Below are positions 14,487 to 23,273 of a DNA stretch of 39,743 bases, piece after piece (position 1 is the first letter of the stretch; each line of letters opens with the position of its first letter). This DNA is from Pseudomonadota bacterium (GTDB lineage Bacteria; Myxococcota_A; UBA796; CAJQPC01). The position numbers were made by a program, and so were the translations under genes. The stretch covers positions 1-39,743 of the forward strand of contig JAAESX010000112.1 of NCBI GenBank assembly GCA_024228935.1, written 5' to 3'. The notes under the pieces were generated by a model that was not told the DNA's origin, searched no databases, and worked only from the letters and a program-made list of their open reading frames with translations.

Positions 14487-15863
14487 ATGAAGCAGCTCGG
14501 CTTCGACGACATCGCGCAGCTCCTGAGCTCCGTCGGGCGCGACTCGCTGTTCAGCTACTACGGCGTGCGACCGGATGCGCCCGGGCCCGTGCTCGAGCAG
14601 GCCATCTCCGAGCGCCGCCGCTGGGCCCAGGGCATGCAGTCGAACCCGAAGTACCGGGGCGAGGCGGTCTGGCTCATCCGGAACAACAGCCGGCTCAAGG
14701 ACCTGCTGATCAACAACCGGGCGGCCTACCTCGGTCAGCTCTCCGACGAGAAGGACGAAGCGAACCTCGAGTTCCTGTCGCTCTTCATCCGCGGCACGAT
14801 GTTCAGCGGCACGTTCTCGCCCGAAGCCGAGGAAGCCATCCGTCGCCAGGCCGAACAGCTCGGCATCACCGACGACGTGCTCGAGGAGCGCATCGAGCTG
14901 CTGCTGTCGGAGAACGGCGCGAGCCGCCTCGCCGAGCTGCGCCGAGCGAAGAAGGAGCCGGTCGCTCCGCCGCCGACCATCTCCATGGCGCTTCCCCAGG
15001 CGCTCAAGGCCGAGCCCGCCTACGCCGACCACGTGCGCGGCAAGCCGGTCGAGGGCTCCGGCTCCATCGAGCTCATCCGGGAGCCCGCCACACCGTCCCC
15101 TGGACACACGCGTCCGATCCATGACGAGCCGGTCCGGTTCGAGCGTCCGACTCGCCTGGCCCCGGTGCCGGCTCCGGTGGAGGCACCTCGCGCGGCCGAT
15201 CCGTCGGCAGCCGCTCAGCTGACCGGCCTGATCCATGACGCGATGAGCAAGGGGCGCCTCCCCAGTCATGTGCTCAACCAGCTCCTGGCCGACGGCCAGC
15301 GCGAGAACCTGGACGAGGCCGCGCTGTTCGCCAAGGTGCAGCACGCCATCGCGAGCCACACGACCCAGACCCAGGGCCCGCCCCCGCGTCGCCCGAAGCA
15401 GCGCCCCCAGCCGCCAGTCGGCCGCGGTCGTCAGCGGCCCCAGCTCCCCCAGGCACCCCGTCCGTCCACCGGTGCGTCCACCGGTCCCGGCGCGAGCCGC
15501 ACCGAGGCCGTCCGCGGCCTGGTCGATACGCTGCGAGGCGCGATGCTGCAGGGCGTCTTCGGCGAGCCGACACTGCGTGCGATGCGCAGCCGCGCGCTGT
15601 CGCTGGGGCTCGAGGTCGCGACGGTCCACGACCTCATCGAGCAGGCCCGGAACCAGCTGGGCAACTACCGCTCCGGCGTCGAAGATCCCTACACGACCCT
15701 GGGCATGGCCAGGAACCTGTCTCTCAAGGAGCTCCAGCAGGGCTACCGCGAGCTTCGCGGCTGGGCCTGGAGCCACCCCGATCCGCTACAGTGCGCGGGC
15801 ACAAGCATCCGGTTCGACGCAGCCTGGTGCGCCATTCGGGAGGCGAAGAGCCTGCATCGATGA
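14487..15863 (+). CDS. J-domain protein with Pro/Gln-rich linker
   Basis: The protein has 458 residues. The last 59 residues form a J-domain-like unit, 'DPYTTLGMARNLSLKELQQG' with YRELRGWAWS and then the HPD tripeptide (430-432) and a helix-III-like 'FDAAWCAIREA'; the HPD needed to stimulate Hsp70 is intact. The N-terminus (about 15-75) has a second compact helical segment (LFSYYGVRPDAPGPVLEQAI) that looks J-like but lacks HPD. The middle (about 150-340) is low-complexity, Pro/Arg/Gln-rich and probably disordered. Co-chaperone activity is inferred; the client is unknown. The ATG at 14487 lacks a strong ribosome site. The stop overlaps the next gene's start (ATGA), so the pair is coupled. A 113-bp gap separates it from dnaE2; no terminator or clear promoter is seen there. 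Confidence 0.62.
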   Translation: MKQLGFDDIAQLLSSVGRDSLFSYYGVRPDAPGPVLEQAISERRRWAQGMQSNPKYRGEAVWLIRNNSRLKDLLINNRAAYLGQLSDEKDEANLEFLSLFIRGTMFSGTFSPEAEEAIRRQAEQLGITDDVLEERIELLLSENGASRLAELRRAKKEPVAPPPTISMALPQALKAEPAYADHVRGKPVEGSGSIELIREPATPSPGHTRPIHDEPVRFERPTRLAPVPAPVEAPRAADPSAAAQLTGLIHDAMSKGRLPSHVLNQLLADGQRENLDEAALFAKVQHAIASHTTQTQGPPPRRPKQRPQPPVGRGRQRPQLPQAPRPSTGASTGPGASRTEAVRGLVDTLRGAMLQGVFGEPTLRAMRSRALSLGLEVATVHDLIEQARNQLGNYRSGVEDPYTTLGMARNLSLKELQQGYRELRGWAWSHPDPLQCAGTSIRFDAAWCAIREAKSLHR

Positions 15864-17053
15864 GCGGTCTGCCCTACTGGCTCGACCCGCTCGTGGCACC
15901 CGCCACCCCCCTCCCCGGCGACGTCTCCTGTGACGTCGTGGTCGTGGGCGCTGGGCTGTGCGGGACCTCGGCGGCGCTACGCCTTGCCCAGGCCGGCGTC
16001 GACGTGCGCCTGCTCGAGGCCCGGCAGGTCGCGATGTCGGCGACCGGACGCAACGCGGGCTTCCTGCTCCAGGGCACCTGCGAGCGCTACGACCGGGCCG
16101 TCGAGATCATGGGGCGGGACCGCGCGCGGCGCATCCACTCCTGGACGCTCGACAACCACGACCGCATCGCGGCCTGCATCGAGGAGCACGGCATCGAGTG
16201 TGGCTATCGACGGGCCGGTAGCCTTCAGCTCGGCGGCTCGGCGCTCGAGGACCAGGAGCTCCGCGTCTCGGCGGCACTGCTGCGAGAGGACGGGTTCGAC
16301 GCCCAGTTGCTCGAGGGCGATGACGTCCCCCAGGTCTTCCGGGGGACCGGGCGACAGGTCGCCGTGCACATGGTCGCGGACGGCGAGCTCGACCCCGCCC
16401 GCTTCGTGCGGGGTGTCGCGCAGGCCGCCCAGGCCGCAGGCGCCACCATCCACGAGAACACCCGCGTCACCTCCCTGGACGCCAGCGCGCCCGGAGACGT
16501 CCGGGTCGAGACGGAACACGGCGTGGTGAGCGCATCGCTCGTCATCGTCGCGACGAACGCTCGGGCCAGCGACCTGCTCCCGTGGTTCGAGGGCAACGTC
16601 GACCCCGTCCGCGGGCAGATGCTCGCGACCGCTCCCCTTCCCCGCCTGTTCGACCGCCCGATCTACGCCAACCACGGCTACGACTACTGGCGACAGGACG
16701 AGTACGGACGCGTCGTCCTCGGCGGCTGGCGCAACCTCGACGCGGACACCGAGGTGGGCCATGCCGAGGTCCTGAACCCCCGCATCCAGGCCAAGATGCG
16801 CGCCTTCCTCGAGCAGTTCCCATGGGACCAGCCGCTGGAGATCACGCACCAGTGGTCCGGCATCATGGGGTTCAGCAAGGACGGGCTCCCGCTGGTCGGC
16901 CCGGCCCCCAGCGTGGCCGGCGCCGTCGTCGGCACCGGCTTCACGGGTCACGGCTTCGGGTTCGCGTTCCTGGCCGGCGCGGCACTCGCGGACCTGGTCC
17001 TCGAGGGCACACACCCGTTCTGCGACGACCTGGATCCGCGACGCCTGAGCTGA
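15860..17053 (+). CDS. FAD-dependent oxidoreductase, DAO family (D-amino-acid / amine oxidase type)
   Basis: The protein has 397 residues from the ATG overlapping the previous stop; an upstream in-frame start at 15791 would lie inside the J-domain gene. A Rossmann FAD motif VVVVGAGLCGTSAALRLA is at about 28-45. 'TGRNAGFLLQG' and a C-terminal 'GTGFTGHGFGFAFLAGAALA' are typical of the DAO superfamily (PF01266), with overall form close to gamma-glutamylputrescine oxidase-like enzymes (PuuB/OrdL). The expected reaction is oxidative deamination of an amine or amino acid with release of H2O2. The substrate cannot be read from the sequence. It has no signal peptide and is probably cytoplasmic. Coupling to a J-domain protein has no obvious explanation. 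It converges with the lipoprotein at 17068, with 14 bases between them. Confidence 0.85.
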   Translation: MSGLPYWLDPLVAPATPLPGDVSCDVVVVGAGLCGTSAALRLAQAGVDVRLLEARQVAMSATGRNAGFLLQGTCERYDRAVEIMGRDRARRIHSWTLDNHDRIAACIEEHGIECGYRRAGSLQLGGSALEDQELRVSAALLREDGFDAQLLEGDDVPQVFRGTGRQVAVHMVADGELDPARFVRGVAQAAQAAGATIHENTRVTSLDASAPGDVRVETEHGVVSASLVIVATNARASDLLPWFEGNVDPVRGQMLATAPLPRLFDRPIYANHGYDYWRQDEYGRVVLGGWRNLDADTEVGHAEVLNPRIQAKMRAFLEQFPWDQPLEITHQWSGIMGFSKDGLPLVGPAPSVAGAVVGTGFTGHGFGFAFLAGAALADLVLEGTHPFCDDLDPRRLS

Positions 17054-17067
17054 GTCGCCACCTCAGG

Positions 17068-17403
17068 TCACTTGCACTGGACCGCGCCGACGTCGTCGAC
17101 CAGGCAGGTCAGCGAGGTGCCGCCCTTCACGCCCTGGTACTGGGCGTCGCCCGGCTTCACGACGAAGAAGCAGCTCTCGCCGGGCACGGTCAGGCTCGCG
17201 ACGCCATCGGTGACCGGGAACACCTCGGTGGTGCCCGTGTCCTTGCAAACGACCTTGATCTTCTCGGCGTCGGTCTGCATCTGGACGCGAACCATCGTGG
17301 TCGGATCGGGCGCGGGCGCCTCTTCTTCGACAGCGGCCTCGGGCGCGGGCTCCGGGTCCTTCTTCTTGCAGCCGATGAGTGGGAGGATGAGCAGTAGCGA
17401 CAT
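17068..17403 (-). CDS. Small lipoprotein of unknown function
   Basis: The protein has 111 residues. An excellent ribosome site (AGGAG, eight bases upstream) fixes the ATG at 17403. The signal is only 11 residues (MSLLLILPLIGC) with no positive charge, giving lipidation at Cys12. A Glu/Pro/Ala-rich linker (to about 34) leads to a small domain with three Cys (KVVCKDTG, ESCFFVV, LTCLVDD) that probably folds as a beta-sandwich. No family is recognised. It lies 35 bases downstream of the lipoprotein gene at 17439-18713 on the same strand, so the two may be co-transcribed. Confidence 0.75.
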   Translation of the reverse strand: MSLLLILPLIGCKKKDPEPAPEAAVEEEAPAPDPTTMVRVQMQTDAEKIKVVCKDTGTTEVFPVTDGVASLTVPGESCFFVVKPGDAQYQGVKGGTSLTCLVDDVGAVQCK

Positions 17404-17438
17404 GGGTGGATCTCCTTTGACCGAGGTCTACCACGTGC

Positions 17439-18713
17439 TCACGGCTCGGGGTCGCAGACGTCCCCAAGACCATCGCCGTCGCTGTCGACCTGATCGTTGA
17501 CCCAGCTGCCGTCGGGCGAGAGCGACAGCTCCAGCGCGTCCAGCGGCTCGCCGTCGACGTCCAGGAAGCGTGCGTAGAGCCCGAAGCCGCCTCCCTGATC
17601 CCGCACCTTCACCATCAGGCGCGACCAGCCCTCGGGCAGGGTCACCTCGGCGGTGAACTGGTCGACGTTGGTCCCCTGGCAACCGCTGACGTCCAGCACC
17701 TCGACTCCGTTGAGCCAGGCGCGCGCTCCATCGTCCGGCCCCAGCGCGAGCACGGCGTCCTGCTCACTCCCCGAGCGCACGTACACCGCCGTGTAGACCT
17801 CTCGCGGCGCATCGACCCCGCCGTAGTCGGTCAGGAACTGGATGCGGTCCTCGTCGCTGAAGAGCGCGGTCCAGACCATCTCCCCGGCCGGCGCTCCGAG
17901 CTCGGGGACTGCGGCCGCGTCGTCCTCGGCGACGAGCATGTCGTCCGAGGGCCGGCACGAATCCGTCGACTCGGTCCCGGTGTAGGGCCCGGCGGCGAGC
18001 CAGGTCCAGATGAAGCCAGAGGACTGGGTGCCGAGGGGCTGCATGTCGGGCCCGTTCGGGACCTCGGGGCAGTTGTCCTCCTCGTCGGCGACGCCGTCTC
18101 CATCGTCGTCGGTGTCGCAGCGAGCCGGCACGCCATCCCCGTCCAGATCATCGGGGATGGACCAAGACGCGTCGTCGACCTCGTCGATGGTCAGCTCGTA
18201 GAACGGGACGTCGGCGTCGAGCAGTCCACTGGCGCAGACCGTCCAGACCCCCGGACCGAGGAAGCGGGCGCCCGACGACAGCTCGGGATCGAGCGACGCA
18301 CAGTGGTCCGCGTCGGCCGCTCCGCTGGCGACCGTCTCACCCGTCGGCGAGGTGAGCAGGAGCTGCATCGGGACCGGGCAGTCGGCCACAGCCGAGATCG
18401 ACGTGCAGTCCTCGACCTCGACCGAAACGCAGTCCGGATCGCCTTCCAGGCTGGAGCCGTGGAACGAGGGGCCGACGTAGGCGTTCGCTCCGTCCAGGTC
18501 GTCGTTCGGCTCGACCTCGAGCTGGCCGGACTCGAGAGCACAGGTGGGCGTGCAGCCGTCCCCGCCGAGCTCGTTGCCGTCGTCGCAGTCCTCGCCCGCG
18601 TCCTCGACGCCATCACCACAGAACCCGACCGACGAGTCGGCCGCGCTGTCGGCGTAGGAGACCGGTTCGGGCTCGCCGGTGCAGGACAACAGAAGAAGGA
18701 CAGACGGGGTCAT
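17439..18713 (-). CDS. Lipoprotein with DUF4215-type Cys-rich repeat and thrombospondin type 3-like Asp repeats
   Basis: The protein has 424 residues. Signal MTPSVLLLLSC gives a lipid Cys at residue 11. Then comes the myxobacterial Cys-rich repeat 'CGDGVEDAGEDCDDGNELGG' (about 32-58; DUF4215 / TIGR02232 type) followed by an EPNDD motif that often precedes pre-peptidase C-terminal-like beta-sandwiches. Calcium-binding thrombospondin type 3-like repeats (DLDGDGVPARCDTDDDGDGV) are at about 185-215. The C-terminal half (about 225-405) looks like a PA14-like or galactose-binding-like beta domain (AWLNGVEVLDVSGCQG, GWSRLMVKVRD) and ends in another DSDGDGLGDVCD repeat. Surface exposure is expected. 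The function is not recognised. It is divergent from the subtilase gene with only 23 bases between starts, so regulatory elements must overlap coding sequence. Confidence 0.8.
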   Translation of the reverse strand: MTPSVLLLLSCTGEPEPVSYADSAADSSVGFCGDGVEDAGEDCDDGNELGGDGCTPTCALESGQLEVEPNDDLDGANAYVGPSFHGSSLEGDPDCVSVEVEDCTSISAVADCPVPMQLLLTSPTGETVASGAADADHCASLDPELSSGARFLGPGVWTVCASGLLDADVPFYELTIDEVDDASWSIPDDLDGDGVPARCDTDDDGDGVADEEDNCPEVPNGPDMQPLGTQSSGFIWTWLAAGPYTGTESTDSCRPSDDMLVAEDDAAAVPELGAPAGEMVWTALFSDEDRIQFLTDYGGVDAPREVYTAVYVRSGSEQDAVLALGPDDGARAWLNGVEVLDVSGCQGTNVDQFTAEVTLPEGWSRLMVKVRDQGGGFGLYARFLDVDGEPLDALELSLSPDGSWVNDQVDSDGDGLGDVCDPEP

Positions 18714-18736
18714 CCACGAACAGATAGCATGGCGCC

Positions 18737-20380
18737 GTGCTGCTCATCGCGCTCCTGGAGCCGGCTCAGGCCGGCACCGACGCCCACTGGCCCGACAACG
18801 GTGACGTGGTGGTCCGCGCCGAGGAGCCACAGGCCCTCGCGGCGCTGCGGACGATCGATCGCGTCGAGGTGCTGGCGGGCGACGGACAGGTCGCTCGCGT
18901 CGTGCCCGCACCGGGCATCGACCCGCACACGCTCGCGGCCCGCCTGTCGGCGCGGCCCGACGTGACCTGGTCCCACCCGGACTACCTGGTGCCGGTGCAC
19001 CTGGACGAGCTGTCCGACGACCCCTACTCCGCCGAACAGTGGCACCTGCAGAACACCGGCCAGCGCGGCTGGACCGCGGGGGTCGACGTCGGGGTGGAGG
19101 ACGCCTGGATCCTGACGCGCGGCGAGGGCGCGCTCGTGGCGGTCCTCGACTCGGGCGTGGACATGCTCCACCCGGACCTCGCGGTCACATCGGGCTGGGA
19201 CTACCTGGACGACGACGCGGACTCGCAGGACGAGAGCGGCCACGGCACAGGCGCCGCGGGCCTGATCGCTGCGATCGGCGACAACGGCGTCGGGGTCTCC
19301 GGGGTGGCACCGGACGCCGAACTCTACGGCATCCGGATCATCGGCGGCGACGCCTCGACGACCGACATCTACGAGGCCTTCGTCGAGGCCACCGATGCGG
19401 GCGCGTGGGTCATCAACAACAGCTGGAGCATCGGCTCGGACTGCAACGCCTACCAGCTGCCGTCCGCCATGCGCGACGGGCTCAACTACGCCGACGAGGT
19501 CGGTCGCGATGGGCTGGGCACCGTGATCGTCTTCAGCGCGGGCAACGAGGGCTGCGACCTGGAGGGCGAAGGCCTCAAGCGGCACAACGCTACGCTCGTC
19601 GTCGCCGCCAGCGACGGCAACGACGACCGCGAGGGCTACTCGAACTTCGGCAAGCACGTGAACGTCACCGCACCTTCGGGCGGGCTGTTGACCACGGACA
19701 TCGCCGGCGAGGGCGGGTACGGCTCGCACGAGGGAGACGACGCCTACTACCCCTCGTTCTCCGGGACGAGCGCCTCGGCCCCGGTCGTCTCTGGTGTGGC
19801 GGCCCTGGTCATCGCCGCCAACCCACGCCTGACCGCCGAGCAGGTCCGCGAGGTGCTGTGCGAGACCGCCGTACGCGTCGACATCGAGGACGGCGCCTAC
19901 GACACGTCGGGCTGGAGCGCGTACTACGGCTGCGGTCGCGTCCGAGCCGACGTTGCCGTCTGGTCCGTGGCCAACGAGCCCCCCTCCGCACCCGAGCCAC
20001 TCGGCCCCGAGGACCCGCGCGTGGACGACGTCGTCCTCACCTGGGCACCCGCCGCGGACATCGACGGCGACTGGCTCGACTACACCGTGACCTGGTGGAC
20101 CGACGGCGAGCCGACGGTCGAAGCCGTCGACGGGACCCGGCTCGACCTGACCGGCCGGGTCGACGCCGAAGTCGAGGTCTCCTGGACGGTCGAAGCGAGC
20201 GACCTCTGGGGCCCCGGTCCGGTGAGCGAGGTGGCCCGTTTCGAGGTCCGCCCGGCCTGGACGAAGCCGAAGCCCGAGCCGACCGGGACCTGTTCCTCGG
20301 CGCCGGCTGCGGGTGGACTGTTCGCGTTGCTGCTTGCGCTCAGCAGACGTCGGTCGGGTTCAGGCGCCGAGCGCCGCTGA
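18737..20380 (+). CDS. Subtilisin-like serine protease (S8) with MYXO-CTERM-like tail
   Basis: The protein has 547 residues; GTG at 18737 is the most upstream start in frame. A very short signal ends in PAQA (about 9-12). A propeptide-like region (about 20-90) precedes the catalytic domain. The triad is complete: Asp138 in VAVLDSGVD, His169 in ESGHGTGAAG and Ser345 in FSGTSASAPVVSG, with oxyanion Asn in FSAGNEG. A fibronectin-like domain follows (about 415-510). The tail TGTCSSAPAAGGLFALLLAL then SRRR (516-539) is Cys-containing, then a transmembrane stretch, then Arg-rich: the design of MYXO-CTERM sorting signals that are processed for surface display in Myxococcota. Probably a surface-anchored or released exoprotease. 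It ends two bases before the converging TonB-receptor gene. Confidence 0.9.
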   Translation: MLLIALLEPAQAGTDAHWPDNGDVVVRAEEPQALAALRTIDRVEVLAGDGQVARVVPAPGIDPHTLAARLSARPDVTWSHPDYLVPVHLDELSDDPYSAEQWHLQNTGQRGWTAGVDVGVEDAWILTRGEGALVAVLDSGVDMLHPDLAVTSGWDYLDDDADSQDESGHGTGAAGLIAAIGDNGVGVSGVAPDAELYGIRIIGGDASTTDIYEAFVEATDAGAWVINNSWSIGSDCNAYQLPSAMRDGLNYADEVGRDGLGTVIVFSAGNEGCDLEGEGLKRHNATLVVAASDGNDDREGYSNFGKHVNVTAPSGGLLTTDIAGEGGYGSHEGDDAYYPSFSGTSASAPVVSGVAALVIAANPRLTAEQVREVLCETAVRVDIEDGAYDTSGWSAYYGCGRVRADVAVWSVANEPPSAPEPLGPEDPRVDDVVLTWAPAADIDGDWLDYTVTWWTDGEPTVEAVDGTRLDLTGRVDAEVEVSWTVEASDLWGPGPVSEVARFEVRPAWTKPKPEPTGTCSSAPAAGGLFALLLALSRRRSGSGAERR

Positions 20381-20382
20381 AC

Positions 20383-22509
20383 TCAGAGGTCGACGCGGAT
20401 GCCCAGGAGCGGCAGGAACGACGGCCCGCTGACGAGCGCCGACTGGCTGTAGTCGTAGCTGTAGACCACGTACATCGCGTTGTTCGCCGCCGGCACGTAC
20501 CAGCCCTCGGCGTACCCGCTGACCGTCCACTTGCGCAGCAGGAACGTCCGCTCGAGGTGCACGTCGACCTTCTGGTACGCCGGCAGGCGCGCGCTGTTGG
20601 GCTCGCCCGCAACCGCCTCGTACGTGTCGGTGTCGCCGAGGTAGATGCTGTCGTCCACGGGGGTGTACGGAAGGCCAGAAGCGTAGCGATACCGAACCCC
20701 TGCGTTCCACCCGGGACGGAAATCCCACGAGGCGACGAGGTTGACCGACAGCGGCTGGTCGAAGTCGAACGGCGCCCCGTCCCGCATCGCCCGACCCACG
20801 GTCACCGAGCCCCAGGCGAAGAACAGATCGCGCAGTCGGTACCGCGTCGTCAGCTCGACTCCCCAGGCCGTCCCGTCGACCGCCTCGGGGGTCTGCCCGG
20901 GCTCGCGCACGACCACGTCGCGCATCGACTTGCCCCACAGCTCCGCGCCCAACTCCAGCCGGCCGAGCACCGCCCAGTCGACCCCGATGGCGCCTTGGTC
21001 CGAGCGTCCGTACGGGAGGTCGCGGTTGCCCGCCGCCGACGCGAGCTCCCACAGCTCCGGCGCCTGGCTGTACTGGCCGACGGCTCCGCGCAGGCGCACG
21101 TCATCCGAGAGCGCGACCCGAGCCGACAGCCGCGGATCCACGACCAGGGCGCCCACCGCCGAGTCGGCGTCCAGCCGCACACCCGGCCGGACCAGCCAGC
21201 GGCCACGCTCGAAGCGACCCTCGGCGTAGGCCCCACCGGCGACCCGCCCGAGCCGCTCCCCCAGCAAGACCCCCGTGGCCATCAGCGGGGCCTCGTCACC
21301 GATCTCGTCGACCGCACGCTCGAGCGTGTTCGTCTGGGTGACCTGTTCGGGCTTCAGCGTGCCCCCGACCGCCAGGGTCACGGCATCGGTCAGGTCGATC
21401 CGCGCGTCGTGCCGCAACCAGATGTAGCGCTGCAGCCGGTCCTGCCCGCCATCCGTCACCTCGCCCAGCCAGCGGTCCTGGACGACCGCAACCGACGTCC
21501 GCAGCTGGGCGTCCCCGACCTCGTCCGTCTCGCGAATGGAGATCGCATGGAACGAGCGATCGAAGCTGAACTCGTCGGCGTTCTCGGCCTCGAGCGGGTC
21601 GAACGTGGCCGTGTCGCCCACGAATCGGGTGTAGGCGTCGCCGGCTCCGAACGCGGTCACGGCCAGGTGGTGGCTGCCCTCTCCCCAGTCCTGGTCGTAG
21701 CGCGTGAGGTAGTCGAAGAAGCGCGGCCACACCGTGTACTGGTCGTTGCCGCCCTTCAGGTCGTGGTAGCTCCGTCGCGCGCTGGCGCTGAGGGCCCCAC
21801 GCTCTCCGACGGGGATCGTGACGTAGGCGCTGCCCATCACGAAGTTCAACGCCACGCCGCCATGGAGACGCGTCGGTTCGGGCTGACGGCTGGACGCCTC
21901 GACCGCGCCGCCGATGGCGTTCCCGTACGAGGGGCCGAAGGTGGACGGGTACAGCGCGAGCTCGTCCAGCAGGCGGGTGTGGAACACCGAGCTGTACTCG
22001 TGGAAGTGGTACAGGTACGGAATCTCCACCCCATCCAGGTAGAAGCGGCTCTCCTGCGGCGCCGCCCCCCGGATGGCGACCGCTCCGGCCGTCGGCGAGT
22101 ACTCGGGCGTCGCGGCGACACCGGGCAGCGACTGGACCAGGCGGACCGGATCGTCGAAGTTCCCAGGCGCCTTCTCCACCCTCTCGCGGTCGAGCACCTG
22201 GGCGCTCACGTGCGGGGGCTCGCGCCGCGCCTCGACCACGATGGTGGCCTCGGCCACGGACGGGACGAGGAAGAACTCGGCCGTGCCGGGCGCGGTGACC
22301 TCGACGGCCTGGGGCGCGTATTGGGGCCCGAACGCCTCGAGCGTCCAGGCGCCCTCGGCCAGGTCCAGCCGAAACGAGCCGTCCGCAGCGCTCTGGACGG
22401 CGACGTCCCCGGCGGTCACCGTCGCGACGAGAGGGTCGCCCGTCCCACGTTCCCGAACCGTTCCGGTCACTTCCGCCGCAGAGGCGAGCCCGACGAGCAG
22501 GATCACCAC
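20383..22509 (-). CDS. TonB-dependent outer-membrane receptor with N-terminal carboxypeptidase-regulatory-like domain
   Basis: The protein has 708 residues. GTG at 22509 overlaps the end of the upstream lipoprotein gene by seven bases, and no strong ribosome site is present, so translation is probably coupled. Signal MVILLVGLASAA is short. A CarboxypepD_reg-like beta-sandwich (about 13-85) precedes a TonB-box-like ATIVVEARR and the plug domain (about 95-215), with 'LVQSLPGVA', 'AVAIRGAAPQESRFYLDGVE' and 'FGPSYGNAIGGAVE'. The rest is a beta-barrel with alternating strands. Family knowledge: TonB-dependent uptake of siderophores, vitamins or glycans; the substrate is not evident. It lies downstream of fliI and a lipoprotein on the same strand. 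Confidence 0.9.
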   Translation of the reverse strand: MVILLVGLASAAEVTGTVRERGTGDPLVATVTAGDVAVQSAADGSFRLDLAEGAWTLEAFGPQYAPQAVEVTAPGTAEFFLVPSVAEATIVVEARREPPHVSAQVLDRERVEKAPGNFDDPVRLVQSLPGVAATPEYSPTAGAVAIRGAAPQESRFYLDGVEIPYLYHFHEYSSVFHTRLLDELALYPSTFGPSYGNAIGGAVEASSRQPEPTRLHGGVALNFVMGSAYVTIPVGERGALSASARRSYHDLKGGNDQYTVWPRFFDYLTRYDQDWGEGSHHLAVTAFGAGDAYTRFVGDTATFDPLEAENADEFSFDRSFHAISIRETDEVGDAQLRTSVAVVQDRWLGEVTDGGQDRLQRYIWLRHDARIDLTDAVTLAVGGTLKPEQVTQTNTLERAVDEIGDEAPLMATGVLLGERLGRVAGGAYAEGRFERGRWLVRPGVRLDADSAVGALVVDPRLSARVALSDDVRLRGAVGQYSQAPELWELASAAGNRDLPYGRSDQGAIGVDWAVLGRLELGAELWGKSMRDVVVREPGQTPEAVDGTAWGVELTTRYRLRDLFFAWGSVTVGRAMRDGAPFDFDQPLSVNLVASWDFRPGWNAGVRYRYASGLPYTPVDDSIYLGDTDTYEAVAGEPNSARLPAYQKVDVHLERTFLLRKWTVSGYAEGWYVPAANNAMYVVYSYDYSQSALVSGPSFLPLLGIRVDL

Positions 22510-23264
22510 AGCTCGACCTCCACGCGCGCTCCGACCACCTCGTCCAGCCCGCAGCGACCGTCCGTCACCCAGGCCAGCCGGAAGGATGCCTCGGGCATGC
22601 AGGGGAGCAGCTCGACGTCGGACAGGTCCTCGGACAGGTCGTCCAGGGCCACGCCGCCGTCGTCGCCGGGCGTGAGTGTGGCGGCAAACCGTCCGATGCC
22701 AGCGGCCTCGACGAGGCGACCCTCGTGCTGCACCAGGCCGTCCACGCCGAACGCGCTGTCGATCCAGACCCAGCGGTTTCCTCCCCGCCCGTCCTGGACC
22801 AGCGCGAGATGGTGGGCCAGCCCCGGCTCGTCCCAGGTGACCTCGGCGGCCAGGGACTCGACCGGGATGGCCTCGTTCACGGCCTGGGCCGTCATCCAGC
22901 GCGCAGAGCGCTCTCCCGCATCCAGCTCGAGCCGGACCACGCCGTCATCCTCGGTCCGGGTCCAGGCGACGTCCGCCGCCTCCCGGATGGAGACCCGCGC
23001 GTGCTCGACGACACCGCCGGAGTCCGCCTCGAGCTCGAGCGTGCCCGAGTCCGGCACCGCAACGTCCCAGCCCGTGCCGAGAACCTCGCCGTCGACCGAC
23101 CACGTCAGCGTCGGGGCGGTGGCGTGCCCCATCCCCTCGCCCGAGTAGATGGCCGCGCTGGCAAGGCCGTCCTCGACCCCGAGCGCCGCGATGCGGAACG
23201 GGCCCAGGTCCTGCCGCCGAACATCGAACGGCTCGGCGCAGGCGAGGAGGAGGAGGAGGAACAC
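22503..23264 (-). CDS. Lipoprotein of unknown function, partner of the TonB receptor
   Basis: The protein has 253 residues. The start is GTG at 23264; the in-frame TAG of fliI lies four codons upstream, so no earlier start is possible. The signal is therefore only eight residues before Cys9 (MFLLLLLAC), with no positive charge. The body is an all-beta, Asp/Glu/Val-rich protein with few distinguishing motifs and one likely disulphide near the C-terminus (LLPCMPEAS, DGRCGLDE). No family is recognised. Coupling to the TonB-dependent receptor (seven-base overlap) suggests a surface or periplasmic accessory to that receptor. It starts nine bases after fliI ends. Confidence 0.8.
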   Translation of the reverse strand: MFLLLLLACAEPFDVRRQDLGPFRIAALGVEDGLASAAIYSGEGMGHATAPTLTWSVDGEVLGTGWDVAVPDSGTLELEADSGGVVEHARVSIREAADVAWTRTEDDGVVRLELDAGERSARWMTAQAVNEAIPVESLAAEVTWDEPGLAHHLALVQDGRGGNRWVWIDSAFGVDGLVQHEGRLVEAAGIGRFAATLTPGDDGGVALDDLSEDLSDVELLPCMPEASFRLAWVTDGRCGLDEVVGARVEVELW

Positions 23265-23273
23265 CTCCGAGGT

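Noticed and set aside
19039..23148. 1369-codon open frame on the plus strand across the subtilase and TonB-receptor regions
   Set aside because: It spans two genes of opposite strands and has no recognisable domain; the subtilase triad and TonB plug lie in the other frames.
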